Shown: positions 51,320 to 59,992, numbered from the stretch's first letter. The stretch is DNA of 64,000 bases from CAZKCI01 sp964584165 (GCA_964584165.1 CAZOYW010000004.1:1-64000); one strand, 5' to 3'. Notes: generated by a model not told the origin, from the sequence alone. Translations and numbers: made by a program.

Positions 51320-52834
51320 TCAGCCGCGGGCGGGGGCGGGGAGGGAGCGGGCGAGGGAATGGGCCTCGAGGGCGTGGCGGATGGAGAAGAAAAAGATCAT
51401 CCCGTAGCCCAGGACCAGCATCAGGTGGACGGGGAGGAGGGCGTAGTAGTCGTAGTGGAAGGCGAGCAGCGCCCCGCCCAGGAAGTAGAGGGCGAGGAAC
51501 CCCTCGATCAGGGTGAGGGCGCTGATCCGGCCGGAGATGTAGGCGTTCTTGGACCAGCCCTCCTTGAGATCGCGGATGTTGAACTTGGGTGTCCGGATGA
51601 AGGGCGTCTTCCTGCCGAGGTAGCCCTCGAGGACGGCGATCCCGTTGTGCAGGGAGAGCCCCATGGTGATGCAGAGGAAGAGGGGATAGGTCAGGGCGAA
51701 GCCCAGCGCCTGGCGGAGGAAGGAGCGTTCGCCCCGCCGCCGGGCCGACCAGTAGAAGAGGGTGACGCAGACCATGGAGAGGATGAAGACCGAGGAGTAG
51801 CGGAAGACCGGGTTGAGCTGGGGATGACGGACCTGGACGATCAGGAGGGGGACGCTGAGGAGGGTGGCGGTGAGGAGGCAGACGAAGACGGAGCTGTTCA
51901 GGAGGTGGAAGCAGGCGTGGATCTTGATCGGAAGCGGGAGCTCGCTCCGGAAGACGGACCAGAAGTTTTTCCGGACGTTCTCGGCCGGGCCCTTGCACCA
52001 GCGGAACTGCTGGCTGCGGATCGCGTCCATCGAGACCGGGAGCTCGGCCGGCGACTCGTGATCGCCCACGAAGGCGAACTTCCAGCCCTTGAGCTGGGCC
52101 CGGAAGCTCAAGTCCAGGTCCTCGGTCAGGGTGTCCCCCTCCCAGCCGCCGGCGTCCTCGATCGCAATCCTCCGCCAGATCCCGGCCGAACCGTTGAAGT
52201 TGAGGAAGAACCCCCCCAGGCTCCTCCCCTGCTGCTCGACGGCGAAGTGAGCGTCCAGGGCGAAGGCCTGGAGGCGGGTGAGGAGAGAGTAGTCCTGGTT
52301 GATGTGCCCCCAGCGGGTCTGGACGATCCCCACCTCGGGGTCGCGGAAATGGGGCAGGGTCTTCAGGAGAAAGTCCGGGCGGGGGAGGAAGTCGGCGTCG
52401 AAGATGGCGATGAACTCGCCTCGGGCCGTCTTCAGTCCCTCTTGGAGGGCCCCCGCCTTGAAGCCGTTCCGGTGGGCGCGCCGGATGTGGTGGATCTGCA
52501 CTCCCTTCCGGCGGGTCTCCTCCACCCGCCGGGCCGCGATCGCCGCCGTTTCGTCGGTGGAGTCGTCGAGGACCTGGATCTCGAAGCGGTCGCGCGGGTA
52601 ATCGAAGGCGGCCACCGTGTCGATCAGCCGCTCCACCACGTAGCGCTCGTTGTAGACCGGGAGCTGGATCGTGACGAGGGGATGGTCCGTGAGGCCGGCC
52701 GGGGCCTCCGCCTTCTCCCGCCCCCGGCTCCACCTCTGCCTCCAGCACTGGATGAGGAGGTGGAGCTGGGCCAGGCTGTAGAGGAGGATGAGGAGGAGGG
52801 CCAGCGTGTAGATGATGATGACGGCGATCGCCAT
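51320..52834 (-). CDS. Processive GT2 family glycosyltransferase (cellulose-synthase-like)
   Basis: 504 aa with an N-terminal transmembrane helix, a GT2 catalytic domain and about four C-terminal helices. Motifs of processive synthases: TIQLPVYNERYVVERLID, QVLDDSTDETA (first Asp), FDADFLPRPDFLL (DxD), LTEDLDLSFRAQLKGW (ED) and RSQQFRWCKGP (QxxRW). All catalytic residues present. Polymerises a sugar from a nucleotide donor and threads it across the membrane; the product (cellulose, mannan or similar) cannot be told. Confidence 0.92.
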   Translation of the reverse strand: MAIAVIIIYTLALLLILLYSLAQLHLLIQCWRQRWSRGREKAEAPAGLTDHPLVTIQLPVYNERYVVERLIDTVAAFDYPRDRFEIQVLDDSTDETAAIAARRVEETRRKGVQIHHIRRAHRNGFKAGALQEGLKTARGEFIAIFDADFLPRPDFLLKTLPHFRDPEVGIVQTRWGHINQDYSLLTRLQAFALDAHFAVEQQGRSLGGFFLNFNGSAGIWRRIAIEDAGGWEGDTLTEDLDLSFRAQLKGWKFAFVGDHESPAELPVSMDAIRSQQFRWCKGPAENVRKNFWSVFRSELPLPIKIHACFHLLNSSVFVCLLTATLLSVPLLIVQVRHPQLNPVFRYSSVFILSMVCVTLFYWSARRRGERSFLRQALGFALTYPLFLCITMGLSLHNGIAVLEGYLGRKTPFIRTPKFNIRDLKEGWSKNAYISGRISALTLIEGFLALYFLGGALLAFHYDYYALLPVHLMLVLGYGMIFFFSIRHALEAHSLARSLPAPARG

Positions 52835-52971
52835 GGGCGGGAAAGGATTGACCGGGGCGGCTGCCTACCTGCCCCGGATGGTCAGTACTATAAGACCCTT
52901 TTCCTTGCTCTGTCCAGAGCAATCGGGGGGCGGATACCTCGGAATGAGGAGCGGGGCGGAAGCACCGCTCC

Positions 52972-54009
52972 TCATTTCGAGGCCTTGATCTCGTCCCAGA
53001 TCTTCGTGTAGAGGGCGTTGTGCTCGCCCAGGTCCCGGATCACCTCGCCCTTGGCCCGGACCTCGGCCGGGGGGAAGATGATCGGGTTGTTCCTGGTTTC
53101 CTCGGAGAGGAGGGGGTAGGCGTCCCGGTTGGGGGCGAGGTAGCAGATGAACTCGGTGTTCTTGGCCGCCACCGCGGGGGAGGTGAGGAAGTTGATGAAG
53201 GCGTGGGCGAGCTCGACCTCCCGGGCCTCCTTCGGGATCACCAGATCGTCGCAGGAGAGCGAGAACCCCTCCCGGGGGAGGAAGAACTCGATCTCCGGAT
53301 TCTCCTCCTTGACCTTGAGGATGTCCCCGCTGTAGCCGTGGACGAGCAGGAACTCGCCGGAGGCGAGGCCGGTCTTGTACTGCTCGTTCTCGAACTTGGC
53401 CAGGTTCCTCTTCCACCCGATCACCATGTCCCGGGCCTGGGCCAGTTCGGCGGCGTCGACGCTGTTGAGGCTGAAGCCTTTGGCCTTGAGCGCGGCCCCG
53501 ATCGTCTCCCGCATGTCGTTGAGCATGGTCATCCGGCCCTTCAGCTCCGAGCGGCCAAAGACCGCCCAGGAGGGATCGACCGCGGCGACCTTGTTCTTCA
53601 GGTAGGCGACCCCGGTGTAGGTGATCATGTAGGGGACGCTGTGGTCCATGGAGGGGTCGAGGGCGAGCTTCAGGAAATCGGGATCGACGTGGGAGAGGTT
53701 CGGGAGGAGGTCCCGGCGGAGGCTCTGGAGCATCCCCTGCTCGAACATCAGCTTCACCATGTAGCTGGAGGGGACGATCAGGTCGTAGCCGGTGGCTCCC
53801 GCCTTGAGCTTGGCGTACATCGCCTCGTTGGAGTCGAAGGTGTCGATCATCACCCGGCAGGAGTTCTCCGACTCGAACTGCTTCACCAGGTCGGGGTCGA
53901 TATAGTCGGCCCAGGTGTAGAGGTGCAGGACGGACTCCTTCTTCCCGCAGCCGGCGAGGGCGGCGAGGCCGACGAGCGCCAGGGCGAACAGCCACAGGGT
54001 CTTCTTCAC
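52972..54009 (-). CDS. potD: Spermidine/putrescine-binding lipoprotein
   Basis: 345 aa from the GTG at 54009 (AGGAGG 7 nt upstream). Lipoprotein signal VKKTLWLFALALVGLAALAGC. Begins the mature part with LHLYTWADYIDPDLVKQFE, the hallmark of PotD/PotF; later SYMVKLMFEQGMLQ, MLNDMRETIGAAL and FINFLTSPAVAAKNTEFI. Delivers polyamine to the permease. GTG overlaps the potC stop by 4 bp. Last gene of potABCD. Confidence 0.95.
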   Translation of the reverse strand: MKKTLWLFALALVGLAALAGCGKKESVLHLYTWADYIDPDLVKQFESENSCRVMIDTFDSNEAMYAKLKAGATGYDLIVPSSYMVKLMFEQGMLQSLRRDLLPNLSHVDPDFLKLALDPSMDHSVPYMITYTGVAYLKNKVAAVDPSWAVFGRSELKGRMTMLNDMRETIGAALKAKGFSLNSVDAAELAQARDMVIGWKRNLAKFENEQYKTGLASGEFLLVHGYSGDILKVKEENPEIEFFLPREGFSLSCDDLVIPKEAREVELAHAFINFLTSPAVAAKNTEFICYLAPNRDAYPLLSEETRNNPIIFPPAEVRAKGEVIRDLGEHNALYTKIWDEIKASK

Positions 54010-54782
54010 GCTTGCCTCCTTTCCAGGGTGAGACGTTGGCTCAGCCAAACGGCGATGAAGGTCACCGCCAAGAGCAGGCTGGAGAGCGCGTTGATCAGGG
54101 GCGGCGACCCGTGCTTGATCATACTATAGATCCGGATCGGCAGGGTAGTGGAACCCGGACCGGCCACGAAGAACGAGATGACGAAGTCGTCGATGGAGAG
54201 GGTGAAGGCGAGGAGCGCCCCCGCCCCGATCCCGGGCGCGATCAGGGGGATGAAGACGCGGATGGTCGTCGTCCACCAGGAGGCCCCCAGGTCCTGGGCC
54301 GCCTCGATCACCGAGAAGTCGAAGTCCTGGAGGCGCCCCAGGACCACCATCGCCACGTAGGAGACGCAGAAGGTGACGTGGGCGAGGAAGATGGTGAAGA
54401 GCCCGAGCGCCGCGCCCACCGCCACGAAGGCGAGGAGAAGGCTGATCCCCATCAGGATCTCGGGGACGACCAGGGGGGTGTAGATCAGCCCGTAGTGGAT
54501 CCGCTGGAGGGAGGAGCGGTAACGATGGAGGGCGAAGGCGGCGGTGGTCCCGAGCAACGAGGAGACGGCGGTGGCGGCGACGGCGATGATCAGGGTGTTG
54601 CGCAGGGCGTACCAGATCTCGCGCGCCGCGAAGAGCTTCATGTACCAGTCGAGCGAAAACCCCGCCCAGGAGCCGCCGAAGCGCGAGGCGTTGAAGGAGT
54701 TGACCACCAGGACGAGGATGGGGAGGTAGAAGAAGGCGAGCACGGCCAGGGTGACCAGGAGGGGGAGGAGGCTCCTCTTCAT
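54006..54782 (-). CDS. potC: Spermidine/putrescine ABC permease
   Basis: 258 aa, six transmembrane helices. Contains the ABC permease EAA loop EAAQDLGASWWTTTIRVFIPLIAPGI, and the C-terminal SIDDFVISFFVAGPGSTTLPI found in PotC. Overlaps potB by 4 bp (ATGA) and potD by 4 bp. Confidence 0.95.
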   Translation of the reverse strand: MKRSLLPLLVTLAVLAFFYLPILVLVVNSFNASRFGGSWAGFSLDWYMKLFAAREIWYALRNTLIIAVAATAVSSLLGTTAAFALHRYRSSLQRIHYGLIYTPLVVPEILMGISLLLAFVAVGAALGLFTIFLAHVTFCVSYVAMVVLGRLQDFDFSVIEAAQDLGASWWTTTIRVFIPLIAPGIGAGALLAFTLSIDDFVISFFVAGPGSTTLPIRIYSMIKHGSPPLINALSSLLLAVTFIAVWLSQRLTLERRQA

Positions 54783-55657
54783 GCCGCCGCCTCCGCTTCG
54801 CCATCCCCGCCCTTCTTCCGCCCCTGGGCGACGAGGACCCCGAGGAGGGGGAGGAGGACAGCGACGGTGAGGAGGGCCGAGAGCGCCGAGGCGTGGGGGA
54901 GGTTGCGGTCCACGAAGGTCCGCTGGGCGATCTTGTTGCCGATCATCTCGCTGCCGGGTCCGCCCACGATGTCCGGGATGACGTAGGAGCCGAGCGCCGG
55001 TATGAAGACCACCAGGACCGCGGTCAGGAGCCCGCGCCGGATCCCGGGGAGGAAGACCGACCAGAAGGCCTTAAGCCGCGTCGCTCCCAGGTCGCGGGCC
55101 GCTTCGGTGAGGCGGAAGTCGAACTTCTCCGCCGCCGCGAAGATGGGAAGGATGGCGAAGGGGAGATAGGAGTAGACGGTGACCAGGAGGACGGCCTCCG
55201 GGCGGTAGAGGAGGGAGGCGTCCGGCCCGACCAGGCCGATGGCCACCAGGAGGTGCTTGATCGGCCCCTCGGGATGGAGGAGGACCTTCCAGGCGAAGAT
55301 CCGGACCAGGAAGCTGGTCCAGAAGGGGACGATCACCAGGAGGAGGAGGATTTTCTGGCGGCGCTCGTCGGCGCGGGCGATGTAATAGCCGCTGGGAACG
55401 GCGAGGAGGAGGCAGGCCGCGGTGGAGACCAGGGAAATCCAGACCGTCCTCCAGATGATCGCGGGGTAGTTGGGGTTGCAGAGGCTCTTCAGGGTGGCCC
55501 AGGTCCAGCCGGCGCTGATCCCTCCGTAGATGTCGACGGGCTTGAAGGCGACGGCGAAGATGACGAAAGTGGGGGCGGCGAAGAGGACGGTCAGCCAGAG
55601 GAAGGAGGGGAGGGTGGCCAGCCATTCGAGCGCGTTCTTGCGGCCCCCATTGCGCAT
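54779..55657 (-). CDS. potB: Spermidine/putrescine ABC permease
   Basis: 292 aa, six helices. EAA-loop region TEAARDLGATRLKAFWSVFLPGIRRG and PALGSYVIPDIVGGPGSEMIGN are typical of PotB. Second gene of the operon; 139 bp after potA, a gap holding a strong inverted repeat. Confidence 0.95.
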   Translation of the reverse strand: MRNGGRKNALEWLATLPSFLWLTVLFAAPTFVIFAVAFKPVDIYGGISAGWTWATLKSLCNPNYPAIIWRTVWISLVSTAACLLLAVPSGYYIARADERRQKILLLLVIVPFWTSFLVRIFAWKVLLHPEGPIKHLLVAIGLVGPDASLLYRPEAVLLVTVYSYLPFAILPIFAAAEKFDFRLTEAARDLGATRLKAFWSVFLPGIRRGLLTAVLVVFIPALGSYVIPDIVGGPGSEMIGNKIAQRTFVDRNLPHASALSALLTVAVLLPLLGVLVAQGRKKGGDGEAEAAA

Positions 55658-55710
55658 TCTTAGCTCCCGATCGGTTCCGATGCGGGTCTATGGGCTAGGG
55701 TAAGGATATT

Positions 55711-55783
55711 GGTCTGGTCGATGGGTAAGGTTAATGGTGTGGCCCGGCCGGCCGCGCCAACGACCTGACCCATCGACCAGACC
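55711..55783. repeat. Inverted repeat between potA and potB
   Basis: GGTCTGGTCGATGGGT (55711-55726) and its exact complement at 55768-55783, flanked by gggtaaggttaat and cctaacctttaccc words. On the transcript it lies between potA and potB and could form a processing or attenuation structure. Confidence 0.85.
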
Positions 55784-55796
55784 CACTTCCTAACCT

Positions 55797-56978
55797 TTAC
55801 CCATCGACCGGTTCTAAACCCGGCAGCCAGTTCTTCCCCAGGGAGTCCGGGGGCACCCGCATCAGCCGCTCGTCGGCCTCGCTGTAGTTCTCGAGCATGA
55901 AGCCGTCGTCGGCGTGCCAGGAGATGTAGACGTTGTCCTTCCAGCCGATCGGCTTCTCGTCCAGGAAGAAGCGGCTGTGGGGCTGGGTGACGGCGATCCG
56001 CCACTCGCCCTGGCGCACCCAGTACTTGGTCTGGTCTCCCAGGTAGATCACTTCGTCCACCTTCCCGGGGACGATGTTCTCCAGGGGGTCGGGGAGTGGG
56101 CGGTCGCGGGAGATCCGAATCTTCTCCGGGCGGACGGAGAGGAAGACCGCCGACCCCGGCTCGATGTGCTTGTCGTTGAAGCAGACCACGTCCGGGAAGC
56201 CCTCGATGGCGAGCCGGCTGTGCTCGGCGGTGGCCAGCTCCGCCACCCTCCCCTCGAAGAAGTTGGTGTCCCCGATGAAGGCGGCCACGAACCCGGTCCG
56301 GGGCGACTCGTAGATCTCGGCCGGGGAGCCGATCTGCTCCACCTTCCCCTGGTTCATCACCGCGATCTGGTCGGAGATGGACATCGCCTCGGTCTGGTCG
56401 TGGGTGACGTAGACGAAGGTGATCCCGACCTCGTCGTGGATCTCGTCCAGCTCGATCAGCATCCGCTGGCGAAGCTTCAGGTCGAGGGCGGCCAGGGGCT
56501 CGTCGAGGAGGAGGACCTGGGGCTTGAGGACCAGGGCCCGGGCGATCGCCACCCGCTGCTTCTGGCCCCCGGAGAGCTGGGAGGGCATCTTCTCGGCCTG
56601 CGCGCCCATCTGGATCAGGGCGAGCATCCGCTCCACTTCCTCGTCGAGTCGGGCCTTCGGGGTCCGGGCGACCCGGAGGCCGAAGGCGATGTTCTCTCGC
56701 ACCGAGAGGTGGGGGAAGAGGGCGTAGTTCTGGAAGATGGTGTTGACCTTGCGCTCGTTGGGGGGGAGGTCGGTGATGTCCTGCCCGTCGAGGATGATCC
56801 GGCCGGCGTCGGGGTACTCGAAGCCGGCCGCCATGCGTAGGAGGGTGGTCTTGCCGCAGCCGGAGGGCCCGAGCAGGGAGAAGATCACGCCCTTCTCGAT
56901 GGAGAGCGCGACCCGGTCCACCGCCTGGACCTTCCCGAAGCGCTTAGAGACGTTGTCGAAGATGAGGAAGCCGCCCAT
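55797..56978 (-). CDS. potA: Polyamine ABC transporter ATP-binding protein
   Basis: 393 aa. Walker A GPSGCGKTTLLRM (about residue 38), Q-loop FQNYALFPHL, signature LSGGQKQRVAIARAL, Walker B LLLDEPLAALD, H-loop VTHDQTEA, then a C-terminal TOBE-type domain (AVFLSVRPEKIRI). Energises PotBC. First gene of the potABCD operon; all catalytic residues intact. Confidence 0.96.
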   Translation of the reverse strand: MGGFLIFDNVSKRFGKVQAVDRVALSIEKGVIFSLLGPSGCGKTTLLRMAAGFEYPDAGRIILDGQDITDLPPNERKVNTIFQNYALFPHLSVRENIAFGLRVARTPKARLDEEVERMLALIQMGAQAEKMPSQLSGGQKQRVAIARALVLKPQVLLLDEPLAALDLKLRQRMLIELDEIHDEVGITFVYVTHDQTEAMSISDQIAVMNQGKVEQIGSPAEIYESPRTGFVAAFIGDTNFFEGRVAELATAEHSRLAIEGFPDVVCFNDKHIEPGSAVFLSVRPEKIRISRDRPLPDPLENIVPGKVDEVIYLGDQTKYWVRQGEWRIAVTQPHSRFFLDEKPIGWKDNVYISWHADDGFMLENYSEADERLMRVPPDSLGKNWLPGLEPVDG

Positions 56979-57134
56979 GGAGAGGCGCGCCAGCGTTTGA
57001 TCTCGCGGTCCGTATTAATCCATGCCCGGCCGGAAAACAATAAGAATTTTAAGCGGAAGCGGAGAAAGCAAAGCTGTCCGGCTTTTCGGGACATGAATAT
57101 TCGCAAAGCGATTGCGTTTCCATCTCCTCGGGTC

Positions 57135-57140
57135 TACAAT
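57135..57140 (+). promoter_or_regulatory. -10 element (TACAAT), probably leaderless
   Basis: TACAAT ends 7 nt before the GTG at 57148. No Shine-Dalgarno between. Confidence 0.4.
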
Positions 57141-57147
57141 AATTTAT

Positions 57148-57837
57148 GTGCAACCCATGATCTCCCCGGGGACGGACCGCCTCCGCCCGCGCATCCGCCG
57201 AGCGCTCGGCGCCGCGCTTCTCGTCGGCGCCGGGTGTCTTTTTCTCTCTCCGACCCCGGCGCGCGGCGGGGACGTGACCTTTGACCCGTCCGTTCCCATG
57301 AGCTCGCGCGAAAGGCGCCGGATGATACGCCAGGTGGAAGAAATGAAGCGGCAAGGGCGCCTTCCCGATTTGTGGGACATTCGGAGAGCTCAGCGGGCCT
57401 ATGATCAGGGGAAGGAATTATTCTTCCAAAAAAAATACGTGGAGGCCGAGCCCTTTTTTCGGGAAGCACTCCGTCTTAACCCGGGCTGGATACCTCCCCA
57501 CTCCTTCCTCGGGCAGATTTTCCTTGAATACCACAAGGATTATATGCAGGCGATCCACCATCTGGAAATTGCCGCCAGGAACCCGAATGTTTACCTTCAG
57601 CAGCCCGCGCTTTATTATCTAACGCAGGCTCACGCGGGAGCGGGGCACACCGATCTCGCCTGGAAAACCTGGCGGAAGTATTTTGATAATTGCGCTCCTG
57701 GCACCGACTGGGAGCGCCAAGCCCAAGAGTTGTCCGCGGAGGTGAAGGCCACGCTTGAGGCCCGAACTCCGCCAACGGATGCCGCCGCGAAGCCATCCCC
57801 GCCCCCGTCTCCGGCTCCCGCCGTTTCTCCGCGCTGA
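57148..57837 (+). CDS. Exported TPR-type protein, less GC-rich than neighbours
   Basis: 229 aa from the GTG at 57148 (the frame is open to 57112 but lies across the -10 box). Signal peptide (RALGAALLVGAGCLFLSPTPARGG), a basic segment, then two to three TPR-like units (AYDQGKELFFQKKYVEAEPFF, YMQAIHHLEIAARNPN) and a Pro/Ala-rich tail. The middle (57370-57620) has lower GC than nearby genes, with AAA, TTT and TAT codons, and a run of eight A at 57428-57435. Unknown role. Confidence 0.65.
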   Translation: MQPMISPGTDRLRPRIRRALGAALLVGAGCLFLSPTPARGGDVTFDPSVPMSSRERRRMIRQVEEMKRQGRLPDLWDIRRAQRAYDQGKELFFQKKYVEAEPFFREALRLNPGWIPPHSFLGQIFLEYHKDYMQAIHHLEIAARNPNVYLQQPALYYLTQAHAGAGHTDLAWKTWRKYFDNCAPGTDWERQAQELSAEVKATLEARTPPTDAAAKPSPPPSPAPAVSPR

Positions 57838-57979
57838 CCCGTCCCTCCTCTCCCGTGCATTTTCTCGATCCGGGAATCATTTGCTCTCCCGGCGGGCTTG
57901 CGCGCCGTTTATCCGTGGACTATATATTATGTACCCGTGATATATCATCTGCGTGCTTCCCCGCATCCGCGGCGACAGC

Positions 57980-58813
57980 ATGATGCAACTCCCTTACAAA
58001 ACGGCCCTTCTCCGGATGAGTCGGGCGGACCTGGGGAAGAACGTCCTCATTGTCTGCGGCGAGGACCCGCCCAAGGTCCGCCGCTGCCTGAAGTCTTTGG
58101 GCTTCGAGCTCTCGTCGCTCGCCCATTGCCGGGAGTCCCACACCTACCGTCTGAAAAAAGGTCGGCGCTCCTTCACCCTGGTGATCTCGGGCTATGGGTC
58201 CGCCTCGGTGGCCTGCGTCGTCTACGAGCTGGAGGAGCTGGGCGCGGAGAACCTGATCCTCGCCGGGACCTGCGGCGCCTCCTCCCATTTCCGCCTCAGC
58301 GAGCCCCTGGTTCTCCTCCGGGCCCGGATCAACCCCCTCGGCGGCTCCGGCGCGGTCGGCTTCTACACCCACGATCCCATGGACTGGGAGTTTTTCCCCT
58401 CCCTCAAGCTCAGCCGCCTCGCCCGGAGGCTCAAGCTCAAGCGGTCGGACATTTCCCACATCATCTCCTCCGACACCTTCTACGGCTTCTCCTGCGTTCT
58501 CGACGGGGAGGGGCGCCCGGCCTACCGGGGCCCGCCGGTCGAGGACCGCTTCCCCGCCGGCTACGAGAAGTTCACCCGCCTCTACCGCTCCAAGAAGCCC
58601 TACCTGCTGGACATGGAGGTGGGATTTTTTTACGCCCTCTGCGGGATCTGGAAGAAACTCAACGGCCTGGCGATCAAGGCCCCCTCGAACTACGTCCCCT
58701 GGGAGAACGGCCGCCCCCCGATCCGGGAGGAGGCGAAAGCCCTCCTGGCCGCCCTCCGCGTGGCCACCGACGTGATTCTCGCCCTGGAGACGAACGGTTC
58801 CCGCCCGTCCTGA
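57980..58813 (+). CDS. Nucleoside phosphorylase-like protein (PNP/UDP superfamily)
   Basis: 277 aa from the ATG at 57980. NP-I superfamily fold: VISGYGSASVACVVYELEELG, AGTCGASS (phosphate/ribose loop), then a block ending LDMEVGFFYALC, corresponding to the ribose-contacting DME motif. Could cleave nucleosides or 5'-methylthioadenosine-type compounds; exact substrate not readable. Followed by repeat blocks. Confidence 0.8.
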   Translation: MMQLPYKTALLRMSRADLGKNVLIVCGEDPPKVRRCLKSLGFELSSLAHCRESHTYRLKKGRRSFTLVISGYGSASVACVVYELEELGAENLILAGTCGASSHFRLSEPLVLLRARINPLGGSGAVGFYTHDPMDWEFFPSLKLSRLARRLKLKRSDISHIISSDTFYGFSCVLDGEGRPAYRGPPVEDRFPAGYEKFTRLYRSKKPYLLDMEVGFFYALCGIWKKLNGLAIKAPSNYVPWENGRPPIREEAKALLAALRVATDVILALETNGSRPS

Positions 58814-58830
58814 TCCCGCCCCGCCCCGGG

Positions 58831-59033
58831 GGGGATCTCAGATTTGAGATCTCAGATCTCAGAAGGTCCGGCGGAGGAGGGTCCCCTGCTCGGAGCTATC
58901 CCGCTCCCTCTCTCCCGGGGATCTCAGATTTGAGATCTCAGATCTCAGAAGGTCCGGCGGAGGAGGGTCCCCTGCTCGGAGCTATCCCGCTCCCTCTCCC
59001 GGGGATCTCAGATTTGAGATCTCAGATCTCAGA
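58831..59033. repeat. Tandem 86/84-bp units headed by GAGATCTCAG words
   Basis: Two full units (58831-58916, 58917-59000) and a third partial one (59001-59033). Each starts with a 33-bp block of GATCTCAGATTTGAGATCTC type and continues with a GC-rich part (aaggtccggcggagg...). Units differ by one CT pair (2 bp). No gene between 58814 and 59326. Confidence 0.92.
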
Positions 59034-59179
59034 AAAATCCCCCCGGCCAGGAGGCTACCCCGGAAGAGATATGCGGGGAACGCGGATTCCGAGTTCGATC
59101 CGAAATAATGCAAGAAAACGCCTTTGAAAACAGTCCTTATAGTAGGGATGACGGGTCGCCGTTTCCGCCCCAGGGAGGT

Positions 59180-59310
59180 TCTCTTGGATTTGAGATATAT
59201 CGAATCTCGGGTCCCGCGCCGGCGATCCGTTCGAGATCCGAGATCTCGAATCTCGGGTCCCGCGCCGGCGGGCCATCTGAGATCTGAAATTTCAAATCTG
59301 AGATTTTTAT
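59180..59310. repeat. Second GAGATCTCGAATCTCG repeat block before the four-helix-bundle gene
   Basis: gaatctcgggtcccgcgccggcg occurs twice (about 59203 and 59249). Next come catctgagatctgaaatttc and aaatctgagattt (59273-59306), about 20 bp before the GTG start of the following gene. Confidence 0.85.
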
Positions 59311-59326
59311 CAACGGGGAGGGGGGC

Positions 59327-59878
59327 GTGAAATACAACCGTTTCGAGGAACTTCCGGTCTGGCAAGCGGGCGTCGAGCTTGCAGTCCGGATCTTCGCCCT
59401 GACCGAGGACCGCGCCTTCCGTTTCCGGGGCGACATCGCGAGCCAACTCCAGCGCGCCGCTCTCTCCGTCTCCAACAACGTCGCCGAGGGCTTCGAACGG
59501 GGAACGACCCCCGAGCTGATCGCCTTCATCTACATCGCCCGGGGATCGGCCGGGGAGGTCCGCTCCGTCCTCTGCGTGGTTGAGAAAATCCCCGCCTTCT
59601 CCCATCTGGCCCGGAGCCTGCCAGAGGTCAAGTCCCTGGCCGAGTCCGTGTCCCGCCAGCTCCGCGCCTGGGCCGATTCGCTCCAGAACAGCGCGATCGG
59701 GGGGCAGCGCTACTTGACGGACAAGTCCCGGGAGGCGTTTGGGCGGAGACAGAGGGCCGCGGCTTTCCTGGCCGGGCTCAAGGAAGCCAACGCGGCGGCG
59801 GCGCGAAAAAGGGAGAAAGAAAGGCAGGCCGCCCGGCCGGCGGAATGGCGCCCCCCGGAAGATGAATCTCAGATCTGA
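59327..59878 (+). CDS. Four-helix-bundle protein (S23 / 23S rRNA intervening-sequence family)
   Basis: 183 aa from a GTG at 59327, with GGGGAGGGGG just upstream. Family core at residues 1-120: RFEELPVWQAGVELAVRIF, FRFRGDIASQLQRAALSVSN, NVAEGFERGTTPELIAFIYI, and ARGSAGEVRSVLCVVEKI, the typical S23-like four-helix bundle. C-terminal 60 residues are Arg/Lys/Ala-rich. The last residues EDESQI and the TGA are read from the downstream GATCTGAGATC repeat. Same-word repeat blocks lie on both sides. Family members are known from 23S intervening sequences, and related bundles (Avd) accompany diversity-generating retroelements. Confidence 0.88.
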   Translation: MKYNRFEELPVWQAGVELAVRIFALTEDRAFRFRGDIASQLQRAALSVSNNVAEGFERGTTPELIAFIYIARGSAGEVRSVLCVVEKIPAFSHLARSLPEVKSLAESVSRQLRAWADSLQNSAIGGQRYLTDKSREAFGRRQRAAAFLAGLKEANAAAARKREKERQAARPAEWRPPEDESQI

Positions 59879-59992
59879 GATCTCAGATCTCAAATCTCAG
59901 ATCTCAAATCTCAGATCTCAAATCTTAGCCCCATCCCCCAAATCTCATCCCATCGCTCCATCTGAAATCTGAGATCTGAAATTTGAAATTTA
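59865..59992. repeat. GAGATCTCAG / CAAATCTCAG block after the four-helix-bundle gene
   Basis: About six tandem near-copies of AATCTCAGATCTC, then catctgaaatctgagatctgaaatttgaaattt, a direct relative of the sequence at 59273-59306 on the other side of the gene. Contains the stop codon of that gene. Confidence 0.92.

Noticed and set aside
58831..59033. Possible CRISPR-like array
   Set aside because: Only two and a half units; the part between repeated words is also repeated, so there are no unique spacers, and no cas genes are near.
59327..59878. Diversity-generating retroelement (Avd-like protein)
   Set aside because: No reverse transcriptase, template repeat or variable repeat is visible within several kb; the protein fits the general S23-type family.
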